From NCBI GenBank assembly GCA_028711905.1, contig JAQTRI010000025.1:1-17760 (forward strand): DNA of 17,760 nucleotides, given 5' to 3'. The notes under the pieces are model-generated. The model saw only the letters and a list, made by a program, of their open reading frames with translations. It searched no databases and was not told where the DNA came from. The number at the start of each line of letters is the position of its first letter. Position 1 is the stretch's first letter. Made by a program: the position numbers and the translations under genes. Of this stretch, positions 1 through 8,546 are shown one piece after another. Source of the stretch: Candidatus Wallbacteria bacterium (lineage in GTDB: Bacteria > Muiribacteriota > JAQTZZ01).

Positions 1-704
1 ACAGTCATTTCGTAGCTCGGATGTCCGGTCAATGTTGCATACTCGCGGATGCCGTCATCCTTGGGATTGCCGTTCAGGCCCGGCCAGAAGGGATAAAGAT
101 CTGTGACATTGAGCTGTTTTTCGTAAAACCATGTTTCTCCCGTGCCTGATACGAGGTCGAGAAAAACGGTGTTGGAAAGCACTTCCCTGGTGTATGGGCA
201 TTCGATGATGACCGGCAGGGATTCCACTTCCACAGAAGCCACGGCCTTGATCCACAATTTTCCATCAATGATCGGATACTGGATGTCTGCAGCTGTTTCC
301 TTGATGCGTTCAAATTCGATTTTTCTTCCGTCTTCGCCTGCGAAATACAGCACTTCCACAGTAATTGCAGGAAATTCATCAAGCCTGACAGCCGAAATCT
401 TGTTTTCGAAATCTGACGAATAATCGAGTCCTGTCCTGTTTTGCTGCAGCAGTGCGTCATAGAGCGGTGCCAGCAGCAGACGCTCGATTTTCGAGTTGCG
501 TGAAAAAATCTCAGTACAATCCTGAGACTGGACAATCTTTTGTTCCAACGCGGTAATGTCGGCTTTCAGGGCATCTGCCTGCTCCAGAGTGAGCCCTCTG
601 GTGCAACAGAGTTTCTGACGCAAAATCAGGTAGCGGTCGGCATCGGTTGAACAGAAGGAGTGCAGTGCTGCAACGAGAGTCATCATTAACAACAATGTTC
701 TCAC
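1..704 (-). CDS. Secreted protein of unknown function, C-terminus outside the window
   Basis: The frame is open from a GTG at 704-702 to the left edge (234 codons seen). The start is chosen because GTG overlaps the TGA stop (703-701) of the upstream 1214-residue gene as GTGA, and an AAGGGGG Shine-Dalgarno sequence lies six bases before it, so translation is probably coupled. The N-terminus (MRTLLLMMTLVAALHSFCS) looks like a signal peptide; the cysteine context HSFC is a poor lipobox. A helical stretch follows (residues about 20-75, rich in Leu, Glu, Gln), then an alternating polar/hydrophobic region (about 100-190) that looks beta-rich. No catalytic motif or known family is recognised. Coupling to the TPR/fibronectin gene suggests that the two exported products work together, which is inference. 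Confidence 0.72.
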   Translation of the reverse strand, partial: MRTLLLMMTLVAALHSFCSTDADRYLILRQKLCCTRGLTLEQADALKADITALEQKIVQSQDCTEIFSRNSKIERLLLAPLYDALLQQNRTGLDYSSDFENKISAVRLDEFPAITVEVLYFAGEDGRKIEFERIKETAADIQYPIIDGKLWIKAVASVEVESLPVIIECPYTREVLSNTVFLDLVSGTGETWFYEKQLNVTDLYPFWPGLNGNPKDDGIREYATLTGHPSYEMT

Positions 705-3700
705 TGCACACCCCCTTGCGGAGCCTTATATATATTGCTGATTGTGGTTTCCAACCCATTTTCATCAACAAAAGTCGCGATGAAAGATTTTCCAGCGTAA
801 TCCTCCTTCCACTCAAACCTCGTTATTGCAGTAGTATCATATTTAACGAATTCATTTACTGAAACTGGTTCAAGTTTTGGCGATAAGGCATAAAAACGCA
901 TCAGACTGGCCCGGCGTTGTCCTTCTGTTGCCCCTCCAGAAGCGTATTGGGTGCTGGAATAGAGTTTCAATTTACTGTTGTAGCCGATCTTGCCCTGATA
1001 TTCAATCAGATAATTTCCGACCCCTTGAGTGGTGCCGACAGTGTAATTTCCGTCAATGTACAGATAATAAGACTTGGTGACAAACGACAGTTCGTCTTCA
1101 ACAGCATATCTGGTATCGGCAATAATTTTGGTGACCAGTGAAGTTTTGGTAAATGTGATCTCCCAATATGAACTAACATCACTGTCACCTAAGGCTGTAG
1201 CATTGGGAACAGTGTTCTCAGGGTCTATGATGTTTCCGTCTGACTCCCAGACGCCATAAGTGTACCTGTATGAAAGAGTTGAAGGAACAACAGAGGCTTC
1301 TGATGTGTTGAGCATAAAAACTCTGGCTTCCCTGATTCCGGTTTTGCTTTGATATGAAAGAAACATGGAACCGGTTCCAGCATCGTTTTCGATCAGAGTT
1401 ATGGTCGGAGGATTAAGCCAATTGCAGGTAAAAGACACGATGTTTGAGTCTTTGGATTCAATACCCGAGTCGCTGTCGTATGCCCTGACCAGGTACTGGT
1501 ATGTTTTACCGGCAATCTTCGCACTGGTGTCGGTAAAGTAGGTATTGCTGTATGTATCAGCCAGTTTTGACCATCCGCTTTCAGCGGCCACACGCGTAAA
1601 TACTCGGTAATTTACATACCTGCTTTCATGCTTAGTGACGGTACTCCATGTCAGCTGGATCTGGTTCAGTTGCGCGACATATGTCAGGTTTGTCGGTGCA
1701 GTCGGCACTGAATCTACCAGGATTTCCACTGTCTGGGATTTCGGAGTTTCCGAGCCGAACTTGGTAATGCCTGACAGGCAATATACATAGGTAAGTCCTG
1801 TAGCAATCGCTGAATCGTTATAGTAATCGGTTGAATTGTACTTAATTCTGCATAGCAATGTGAAACCCTGGTCGGACAGACATTTCCGAAACAGGTTGTA
1901 CCCGGTCAGCAGGCTGTATTGAGAGGGCCTGGTCCATTTCAGTTCAATCTGGTTGTAGTTTTTGTTGTATGTCCCGGTAAAGCCTGTGATTGGCCCGATG
2001 CTCAGGCAGGTCAGCCGCTCGTCAGCTTCTTTTACATATGTGCTGGATGAGCACTGTGTTTTCAGCCGGTTGTAAAAAAACGAGGCTTTCTGATAATCGC
2101 CAAGCGTTTCATGGCACACGCCCTGATAGAAAACAGCATAATCCAGCTTGTACGAGTTGATTTGTTCCAGCTGTTGCAGCAATGGCAGTGCTTGTAAATA
2201 TTCTTTATGGTCGAGATGGCACCGGGCCAAACCGAAGCACCCCTTGGCTTTGGCTTCAGGCGATCCTGAATCGATCATCCATTGGTAATCAGCACGGGCC
2301 AACTCTGTTTCGCCGAGCTGGTAGTTGCAGTCAGCTCTCTTGGAAATCAGCATGGACTTGCGATCAAGGTTATCAGTCAACTCAATGGCCTGGCCAGCCC
2401 AATATACCGCCCTGCCGGGATTACTCAGATTAATAATGTATAGATCGATAAGGCGCTCCATCATGAATGAAGGGTCTGCAAGATCCTGGCCGAATTTGAC
2501 GAGGAAAGCTTCCATATTTGCTGCCTGTTTCTGCCACTGGGAATTGTCGTTGTATAGCTCGATCAGGTAGTATCTGGCGTCCCGCTCGTAAATCGTGCCC
2601 GGGTACTTGTACACCAGTTCGGTGAAACAGGCTTCCGCATAATTCATGTTATTCTTTCCGATCCCGAACAGCGCCTTCACTGCAATGGCAACAGGTTTGT
2701 ACTGTGAAGCACTGTAGTTTTCAAGAAAATAGGCATAGGCGGCATCAAAATCCGTGAAATTGTACCAGCCCGCATACCTGTACATGGAAATAAGAGCAAA
2801 CAGGGATGCCAGTTCACCCAGTTCTGTTCCCGGATTTCGGTCTCTGATTTTCAGAAGATGTGGAGTCATGTCAGCCCTGTTGGGAGGGTATGCAAAGCAA
2901 CTCATCATTCTGGATCTGAATTCTGCCCAATCCATGTAAGGCTGCTGTGTCAAAGCCCTGGCGGCTACAAGAAAATAATTATCTGCCAGGGTCCAGTAGT
3001 TATCGCTGTTGTCATACAGCCTGGCGAGGTAGGTGAAAGCCAGCACATACTTACCGATAGGCTGGAATCCGCCGTTAGCCTGGATCTTATTATAGATAGC
3101 CACACTGGCATCGAACTCTCCGGATTGGAACAGGTTAAACTGAATCTCAAACTTTCCGGCTTCCTGCAGGTAAAGGTCAGAAGACTGTAACAGGAAACTG
3201 AACTCCAAGTTGGATTCCTTGAAATTCTTGATGTACCTGTGGCAGAATCCACATACGGCATGCCTGTATATCTCCGTCACATTGTCTGAGTAAGTAATGA
3301 AGATCAGGTCTGAAAGCAGCGCGGCATAGTCCTTCCGGCTGTAGCGCACGAGATGTTTAATGAAATCCGCAGAATCCGCGTAGTTCTGATACTCGGCAGT
3401 GTAATCGGCTGCCAGAACTAAAGCTTGCTGGTAATCTCCTGTCAGAAACTTGCTCGCTGCTTTGAAAAACACGGATTCTTCCTTGAACAGAACAATGTTC
3501 AAGCCGTACAGATTACTGAATGTCTGGTACGAGGCTGAGTACTTCTCCATCTTGTATTCATTGATGGCTTTGACATACACGGCATGGTTCTTGAATTCGC
3601 CGGTCGGATAATCTGTGGCATACTGTTGAATCAGAATTTCACAACTGGAATTGTTCAGGTAAAATGGGCAGTATGCTTTCAGGAAAATGGCGTTTTCTTT

Positions 3701-4345
3701 GTACGCGCCGTTGGGATAGGTTGTCAGGTACTTGTTGAACTCGTTGTATGCGGAAAGATAGTTCTTGTTGTTGAACAAAAGAGTCAGGGCTTTGTTGTAT
3801 GCCGCAAGCTCAGTCTGGTTGCCGGAGGTTTCATCAAAGTCGGCTTTTCTGATCAATCCAATGGAGGGCACCATTGTTTTTCTGAAGATCGTTGACGGCG
3901 AAAAGAAATTATTGAATAGGTCTTCCTCAGTCTGCGATATAGTGATGGCCACAGTTTCAAGGGCAAAAGAGCCGGGTGCGGATTTTCTCTCAGGATTTAG
4001 TTTGTTTTCAGATTTGATTTGAACATCGAGGTCTGTGATCTGCTGTGCATCCCAGCGCCTTTGATTGAGCGCTTCTGCAACTGCCTTGTAGTCCCTTCCT
4101 TCTGCCCTGCATCTCTCATGTGCCCACTCCTTGATCTCCATAAGAATCGGTGCGAATTCATCACCTGCCGGAAGCGTATGCAGTACTTCCGACAGATGTC
4201 CGCTCTGGGCATAGTCTACAATCGGCTGATAGTACAGCCCCGGGTTTGTTCGAAAGCCTTGGATCATGTCATTGACTTCGATTGAGCTGGCTGTAACTGC
4301 AATGCAAATCATGGAAATCAGGAAACAAACGAAAAATTTAATCAT
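701..4345 (-). CDS. Large secreted TPR-repeat protein with fibronectin type III domains
   Basis: The protein has 1214 residues. It starts at an ATG preceded by AAGGGGAAAATC, a good ribosome site. Residues 1-20 (MIKFFVCFLISMICIAVTAS) form a signal peptide. Residues about 180-780 show repeated helix pairs with the TPR look (aromatic or Ala and Gly at regular spacing, for example YLSAYNEFNKYLTTYP at 197-211, and the segments near 560-600 and 700-770), as in YbgF/BamD-like scaffolds. Residues about 784-877 and 881-975 look like two fibronectin type III domains: each opens with a Pro-rich linker, has a Trp after the LKW or LTW strand (804 and 900), and a late TYVYCL or TYQYLVRAY strand. The last 240 residues look beta-rich and are unrecognised. 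Likely a periplasmic or surface protein-binding scaffold; no enzyme motif is seen. Its stop overlaps the start of the next gene by four bases. Confidence 0.85.
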   Translation of the reverse strand: MIKFFVCFLISMICIAVTASSIEVNDMIQGFRTNPGLYYQPIVDYAQSGHLSEVLHTLPAGDEFAPILMEIKEWAHERCRAEGRDYKAVAEALNQRRWDAQQITDLDVQIKSENKLNPERKSAPGSFALETVAITISQTEEDLFNNFFSPSTIFRKTMVPSIGLIRKADFDETSGNQTELAAYNKALTLLFNNKNYLSAYNEFNKYLTTYPNGAYKENAIFLKAYCPFYLNNSSCEILIQQYATDYPTGEFKNHAVYVKAINEYKMEKYSASYQTFSNLYGLNIVLFKEESVFFKAASKFLTGDYQQALVLAADYTAEYQNYADSADFIKHLVRYSRKDYAALLSDLIFITYSDNVTEIYRHAVCGFCHRYIKNFKESNLEFSFLLQSSDLYLQEAGKFEIQFNLFQSGEFDASVAIYNKIQANGGFQPIGKYVLAFTYLARLYDNSDNYWTLADNYFLVAARALTQQPYMDWAEFRSRMMSCFAYPPNRADMTPHLLKIRDRNPGTELGELASLFALISMYRYAGWYNFTDFDAAYAYFLENYSASQYKPVAIAVKALFGIGKNNMNYAEACFTELVYKYPGTIYERDARYYLIELYNDNSQWQKQAANMEAFLVKFGQDLADPSFMMERLIDLYIINLSNPGRAVYWAGQAIELTDNLDRKSMLISKRADCNYQLGETELARADYQWMIDSGSPEAKAKGCFGLARCHLDHKEYLQALPLLQQLEQINSYKLDYAVFYQGVCHETLGDYQKASFFYNRLKTQCSSSTYVKEADERLTCLSIGPITGFTGTYNKNYNQIELKWTRPSQYSLLTGYNLFRKCLSDQGFTLLCRIKYNSTDYYNDSAIATGLTYVYCLSGITKFGSETPKSQTVEILVDSVPTAPTNLTYVAQLNQIQLTWSTVTKHESRYVNYRVFTRVAAESGWSKLADTYSNTYFTDTSAKIAGKTYQYLVRAYDSDSGIESKDSNIVSFTCNWLNPPTITLIENDAGTGSMFLSYQSKTGIREARVFMLNTSEASVVPSTLSYRYTYGVWESDGNIIDPENTVPNATALGDSDVSSYWEITFTKTSLVTKIIADTRYAVEDELSFVTKSYYLYIDGNYTVGTTQGVGNYLIEYQGKIGYNSKLKLYSSTQYASGGATEGQRRASLMRFYALSPKLEPVSVNEFVKYDTTAITRFEWKEDYAGKSFIATFVDENGLETTISNIYKAPQGGVQ

Positions 4346-4394
4346 GATTTTCCCCTTTTTCTCATGTCATTAGTCAACTATAACTCCTGATTCT

Positions 4395-4477
4395 GAAAAA
4401 ATGGCGTATCAAAACGCAACAATTGCATAAAAACGAGAATTTTAGCTTTGGAACTTAAAGGGCAGAGCCATTTTTTC
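4395..4477. repeat. Inverted repeat closing the minus-strand leader
   Basis: GAAAAAATGGC at 4395-4405 is the exact reverse complement of GCCATTTTTTC at 4467-4477, with 61 bases between. Allowing one bulge, CT at 4393-4394 pairs with AG at 4479-4480. On the minus strand the outer arm starts within a few bases of the predicted transcript start (about 4484). Smaller hairpins are possible inside (GCGT/ACGC, GCAA/TTGC). It could be a structured leader or a remnant of a small inverted-repeat element. Confidence 0.4.
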
Positions 4478-4490
4478 TAGTATTTATTAA

Positions 4491-4518
4491 ATTTTACCCG
4501 GGTTTGAAAATTGGTCAA
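4491..4518 (-). promoter_or_regulatory. Sigma-70 promoter candidate for the TPR/fibronectin gene
   Basis: On the minus strand TTGACC (4518-4513) is separated by 16 bases from TAAAAT (4496-4491); each hexamer matches its consensus at five of six positions. Transcription would begin near 4484, leaving a leader of about 138 bases before the ATG at 4345. Confidence 0.5.
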
Positions 4519-4519
4519 G

Positions 4520-4537
4520 TTACAATTTGTTACAATT
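4520..4537. repeat. Short direct repeat next to the minus-strand -35
   Basis: TTACAATT occurs at 4520-4527 and again at 4530-4537, a 10-base period of about one helical turn, just upstream of the -35 hexamer at 4518-4513. This spacing suits a protein binding site on one face of the DNA. It lies in AT-rich sequence and could be chance. Confidence 0.3.
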
Positions 4538-4710
4538 CAAGTTCAGCAACATAGTGCCTCGATAAATTCTACGCTCTAACTAACCGAGAATAGTTTTATG
4601 TTATAAAAGCGGAAGAAAGAGCCGTCAAATTTCCGGAAGATTCCCGGATGCACAATTCACAGCGATGGATAATGAAATTCCTGTTCAGGATGGCATCAGT
4701 AGCCGGCGGA

Positions 4711-4740
4711 TTGTAAACTGTGGACATAAAGTGTTATCAT
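4711..4740 (+). promoter_or_regulatory. Sigma-70 promoter candidate for the DUF3160 gene
   Basis: TTGTAA (4711-4716) and TATCAT (4735-4740) are separated by 18 bases. Transcription would begin near 4747, giving a leader of about 60 bases before the ATG at 4806. The match is moderate. Confidence 0.35.
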
Positions 4741-4805
4741 TGACGCACAGGGACTTTCTGCCGCTTCTTAGATTATCGCGGCTAAGTGCCCTTCAGGAGG
4801 TGTCC

Positions 4806-6920
4806 ATGAACGGGATGATAACTGCGATTTGTGCTACAGCACTCTTTTTCTGCACTGCCCCTGCCGAAGCAGCAGGCGAACCTGTGGAGAATCTGGAAGG
4901 CTTGCAACAGGCCCGCTTATCTGAAAAAGCCATGGAAATGCTGCGCAAAAGCGGATTTGTCGCTGTTAAAAGCCGAAAAAAGGATATAACAGAGATATAT
5001 GAAGAGTGCAGAAGCCGCAACCAGCCCGTATTTGTGACTACTGATGCTGTGCTGCACTCAGCCCATGTTTATTTTGATCTCCTGCTCAGGGTGCTGGAAC
5101 AGAGAAAGCTGTCTCCTGCCGTGGACCTGCTTGTTGGGGGAATGCTGAAGAATTCACTGGCCCAGTATCATGAAGCCAAGGACGCTGATGTCAAGGAAGC
5201 GGCTTTGTGCAATGTCGGTTTCTTTGCTGTGGCTAAGAACCTGCTGGAACCCGGGTATCTCACCGGGCTCTCCATTGACAGTGTCATATCCAGGGAGATC
5301 GCAGCGATCAACTCTCACGCCGGGACTGCCGCGCGAGCGCTTCTGACTTATGTCGAATCTCCGAGCCCGGCTTCAACTCCTTATGCTTTTGAGGATTACA
5401 GCCAGTATGTTCCACGCGGGCACTACACCCGCAACGAGCTGTTCCGGAGATATTTCCAGGTGATGATGTGGTTCGGCCGCATTGATTTCCGCCTCAGGCC
5501 GGGCACATCGGCTCCGGCTGTCCGGCACGGCAGGATGATGACCCTGCAGGCTTTACTGATGGTAGACTCTCTTGCTGATGCTGAACTGCTGCCTGTCTGG
5601 GAAGGGATATACGGGATTACTTCCTGGTTTGCAGGCACAGCCGATGACCTGGGGTTCTCAGAATATCGGAACCTTTCAAAAAACATTTTTTCACTCTCAG
5701 GAGGGGTGGACCGCTTTGGCGACAGCGCTCGGATTGAACGGTTCATCACAGGAGCGCTGCAGCTGCGCAAACCCGGAATTCTTTCGTCCATGGCATATGC
5801 CGAGGACGGGGAATACGCTGCTCAGACCTGCGGCTTCCGCTTCATGGGACAGCGCTTTATTCCTGATTCATATATGTTCCAGCAGCTGGTGTTTGGCGTG
5901 CGCAAGGGGGATACCCTGCTTTTCAAGTTCACAGGCAAAGGCCAACCATTCACCATGGAAAACATCCCCAATTTCGGACCTGTAAGGGCTTTCCCTCTGG
6001 GCCTGGATGTGGCGGCCGTCTATGGATCGGAAACAGCACGGCAACTGATCGCCGGGGCTGGAGATGCCGAATACACAGGCTATTCAGATCAGCTGGCAAT
6101 GCTGAGGGCCTCCATGTTCAAGGACAGGAAGGAGAAGGACTGGCAGCAGAACCTATACTGGCAGTGGCTTCATTCCTTGATTCCGCTTCTGGATGTGCCG
6201 CGCAAGGCCCATCTGCCGGCGTTTCTTTCCTCAGAGGCATGGGCATTGGAAAAACTGGCGACCTTCCTTGGTTCATGGACTGAACTGCGTCATGACACCA
6301 TTCTATACGCCAAACAGAGCTACACCATGGTCGGCAGGGGAGCTCCGGTCAAACCGGAAAAAACCCTTGGTTTTGTCGAGCCATACCCTGAGGTCTATCA
6401 AAGAGCGGCTGATCTTGTCAGCGGTCTTTCCAGGAAACTGGAAAAAACCGGAGCCCTTGAGCAGGCACTGGCTGAGGGAATGGAAAGATTCACCGGTCTG
6501 CTCGATCATCTGGCGAAAATCGCAGTCAAGGAACTTGAAAACACCCCTTTGAACGAGTCGGATTATGACCTGATCTGGGATTTCGGCTTGCGCCTGAAAA
6601 ATGATTGTTCGATTCCGCGAAGTCTTCTTGGGGATATGGTATCCGATACAGATGATTCCATGGAACTGGTCGCTGATGTACACACTGATCTGAATACTAA
6701 GCAGATCCTGGAGGAGGCTGTCGGCAATCCGGCTGACCTCTATGCTGTGGTGCGGGACAGCCGAGGCGCCAGGCTCGTGAGGGGGGCTGTGTTCACATAC
6801 TATGAGTTCAAGCAGCCTCTTGAACTGCGCCTGACAGATGAAGAATGGCAGGATATGGGCCGCAAGGGTAAAAGACCGGCTCTGCCTGTGTGGACCGGCG
6901 GTTACATCGCGGACAACTGA
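4806..6920 (+). CDS. Secreted DUF3160 domain protein
   Basis: The protein has 704 residues. ATG 4806 is chosen over the in-frame ATG at 4665 because a strong AGGAGG lies seven bases before it and it exposes a signal peptide (MNGMITAICATALFFCTAPAEAA, likely cut after AEA). The segment at residues 75-95, PVFVTTDAVLHSAH followed by YFDLLLR, is the signature start of DUF3160, and the domain fills most of the chain. Other conserved-looking parts include the LYWQWLHSLIPLL segment, FLGSWTELRHDTILYAKQSY with its Trp, Glu, Arg and His, and the YPEVYQR stretch that follows. The biochemical role of DUF3160 is not known to me; members are usually exported. The downstream protease starts 45 bases later with no terminator between, so an operon is likely. 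Confidence 0.88.
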   Translation: MNGMITAICATALFFCTAPAEAAGEPVENLEGLQQARLSEKAMEMLRKSGFVAVKSRKKDITEIYEECRSRNQPVFVTTDAVLHSAHVYFDLLLRVLEQRKLSPAVDLLVGGMLKNSLAQYHEAKDADVKEAALCNVGFFAVAKNLLEPGYLTGLSIDSVISREIAAINSHAGTAARALLTYVESPSPASTPYAFEDYSQYVPRGHYTRNELFRRYFQVMMWFGRIDFRLRPGTSAPAVRHGRMMTLQALLMVDSLADAELLPVWEGIYGITSWFAGTADDLGFSEYRNLSKNIFSLSGGVDRFGDSARIERFITGALQLRKPGILSSMAYAEDGEYAAQTCGFRFMGQRFIPDSYMFQQLVFGVRKGDTLLFKFTGKGQPFTMENIPNFGPVRAFPLGLDVAAVYGSETARQLIAGAGDAEYTGYSDQLAMLRASMFKDRKEKDWQQNLYWQWLHSLIPLLDVPRKAHLPAFLSSEAWALEKLATFLGSWTELRHDTILYAKQSYTMVGRGAPVKPEKTLGFVEPYPEVYQRAADLVSGLSRKLEKTGALEQALAEGMERFTGLLDHLAKIAVKELENTPLNESDYDLIWDFGLRLKNDCSIPRSLLGDMVSDTDDSMELVADVHTDLNTKQILEEAVGNPADLYAVVRDSRGARLVRGAVFTYYEFKQPLELRLTDEEWQDMGRKGKRPALPVWTGGYIADN

Positions 6921-6965
6921 TTTGGTGCCACACTGTTTACAGGTGATATGAATGATGGAGGGGCC

Positions 6966-8546
6966 ATGATCAGATTGATCCCGTGCCTGCTGGTTTGCCT
7001 TTGTATCTCCGCTTTTTGCGGGGGTTTCGGCCATCTTACAAAAGAAGAAAAGGTGATGGATTTCTACCAGCTGCGCAGACTGCTGGAAGAAAACTACGGC
7101 ATGCTTGATTTCAAGAAACAGGAGATCATCAAGGATGATTACCTGGCTTTTACTAAAAAATATTTTATCGATGTCTCGAAAACCACAAATGATCTCGATT
7201 TTTATATGCTTTTGAAGAAATACATCTATGATTTCAAAGACGCCCACCTGAATGTGATTGACATATTTGTCAACAAAAGCGCTTTTCTTCCCACATGGTT
7301 CAAGTATGTGGACGGCAAGGTTCTCCTGTCAAAGGTCGAGAATTATGGCAGCCTGGAGATAACAGCCAGACCAGGTGCTGAACTTCTGGAATTCGATGGA
7401 ATTGCTGTCTCTGATTATCTGGCCGGTTTAGCTGTGCAGATCTCCTGCGGAGGAACAGAAACGGCCATACTTGGTTCTGCTGTAGCTTATCTGGACTGGC
7501 GGAGAGACGGGGTGGCCTGGCCTGAGGCTGAATCAGCGGTTCTTAAGTTCAAGAGTTATCCCACAGGAGAGATCATTTTCAACACAGCGACATGGGAAAA
7601 AAAGACAATCGATGAGCTGTACCGCAGCAGAAAGACGCGATTTTTCCGCTCGGACATCACTGACTGGGGAGAGAGGCGGCCTGATCGCTGCCAGGTTCCC
7701 CATGCCCTGTTTATGATGCAGAAGGAGCTGTACAAGGGCGGAACTGACCGCACTTTATTGCAGAAGGAGTGCTCCCGCGCTCTGTATAATGGCCTGACCC
7801 TTGAAGTGGGGGGCCTGACGATCGGGTACATTATTGTTCCGACATACGGGGACAAGTTCGATCCTGATGGATATGCGGCCACATTAACTGCCATGAGCGG
7901 GTGCCATGGACTGATCATTGACCAGCGCGACAATGGCGGCGGCTATGTGACTTACTGCTATAAGCTGGCCTCGTGGCTGACTGACAAGGAACTGACCAAT
8001 TCCGATTATTCGGTAAGGATCAACCGGGCTTATATGTCGGAGATGCAGGGATATATGCTCTCTTCACATGCTGCGGCAGTGAAGCCTTATTATGACATTG
8101 TGTTGAAAAACTATCAGGAGGGAAAAAAGAACAGCGATTACATGCCGGCTTTTATGGAACCAAAAATCTCGCCAGACCCGGATATCAAGTTTCTCAAACC
8201 TGTGGTGATCATGATCAATTCCCAGTGTTACAGCGGAGGCGATATTTTTCCGGCGGTAATCCAGGATAATGATTTCAGCGGTCGAGTCAAACTGTTCGGT
8301 GAAACCACAGCCGGCGCTGGAGGCAATGTTAATGAGTACGGGCCTGTTTCGAATTGCGAGATCAAGCTGACAGTGACTGAATCGATCATCAGGCGCACCA
8401 ACGGCAAGTTCATCGAGAATTTCGGTACTGAACCGGATATTGAAAGCCCTTATACACAGGAGGATCTGGTATCAGAATCGAACGGGGTGGATTCTTATGT
8501 GGGAAAGGCTCTGGTGGAGCTTCTGAAGATGATTTCGCCTTTATAA
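6966..8546 (+). CDS. Secreted S41-family (tail-specific/tricorn type) peptidase
   Basis: The protein has 526 residues from ATG 6966, which follows GGAGGGGCC; an in-frame ATG at 6948 has no such site and would bury the signal peptide (MIRLIPCLLVCLCISAFCGG). A PDZ-like segment lies around 105-155. The S41 core is clear: a strand with IGYIIVPTYGD (286-296), GLIIDQRDNGGGYV (315-328), and the nucleophile motif INSQCYSGGDIF with Ser423. In the following GETTAGAGG segment (445-453) the lysine found in the CtpA-type GEKTFGKG motif is replaced by Thr, so a Ser/Glu tricorn-like mechanism is more likely than the Ser/Lys dyad; this last step is inference. It probably acts in the periplasm or outside the cell. 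The TTATAA at its 3' end is also the end of the convergent dus gene. Confidence 0.88.
   Translation: MIRLIPCLLVCLCISAFCGGFGHLTKEEKVMDFYQLRRLLEENYGMLDFKKQEIIKDDYLAFTKKYFIDVSKTTNDLDFYMLLKKYIYDFKDAHLNVIDIFVNKSAFLPTWFKYVDGKVLLSKVENYGSLEITARPGAELLEFDGIAVSDYLAGLAVQISCGGTETAILGSAVAYLDWRRDGVAWPEAESAVLKFKSYPTGEIIFNTATWEKKTIDELYRSRKTRFFRSDITDWGERRPDRCQVPHALFMMQKELYKGGTDRTLLQKECSRALYNGLTLEVGGLTIGYIIVPTYGDKFDPDGYAATLTAMSGCHGLIIDQRDNGGGYVTYCYKLASWLTDKELTNSDYSVRINRAYMSEMQGYMLSSHAAAVKPYYDIVLKNYQEGKKNSDYMPAFMEPKISPDPDIKFLKPVVIMINSQCYSGGDIFPAVIQDNDFSGRVKLFGETTAGAGGNVNEYGPVSNCEIKLTVTESIIRRTNGKFIENFGTEPDIESPYTQEDLVSESNGVDSYVGKALVELLKMISPL

Larger units (their letters stand above)
4346..4805. other. Divergent intergenic region
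   Basis: This 460-base gene-free stretch separates the minus-strand TPR/fibronectin gene from the plus-strand DUF3160 gene. The part from 4346 to about 4620 is clearly AT-richer than its surroundings. It holds a minus-strand promoter candidate (4491-4518), a 10-base direct repeat (4520-4537), an 11-base inverted repeat with a 61-base spacer (4395-4477) and a plus-strand promoter candidate (4711-4740). An open frame upstream of 4806 (from 4665) lacks a ribosome site and would hide the signal peptide, so it is not taken as coding. No tRNA fold or known riboswitch is recognised. Confidence 0.7.

Noticed and set aside
4691..4705. Sigma-54 promoter starting with TGGCAT
   Set aside because: The -12 part is not TTGC-like, so the required GG/GC spacing is not met; no good -24/-12 site was seen anywhere in the window by eye.
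4665..4805. N-terminal extension of the DUF3160 protein from an upstream ATG
   Set aside because: There is no ribosome site before 4665, the 47 added residues are charged and low in family likeness, and the ATG at 4806 has AGGAGG and opens a signal peptide.
6303..7247. Long minus-strand frame of about 314 codons opposite the DUF3160 and S41 genes
   Set aside because: It spans the junction of two well-supported plus-strand genes, has no ribosome site and no recognisable domain; it is an antisense by-product of codon bias.
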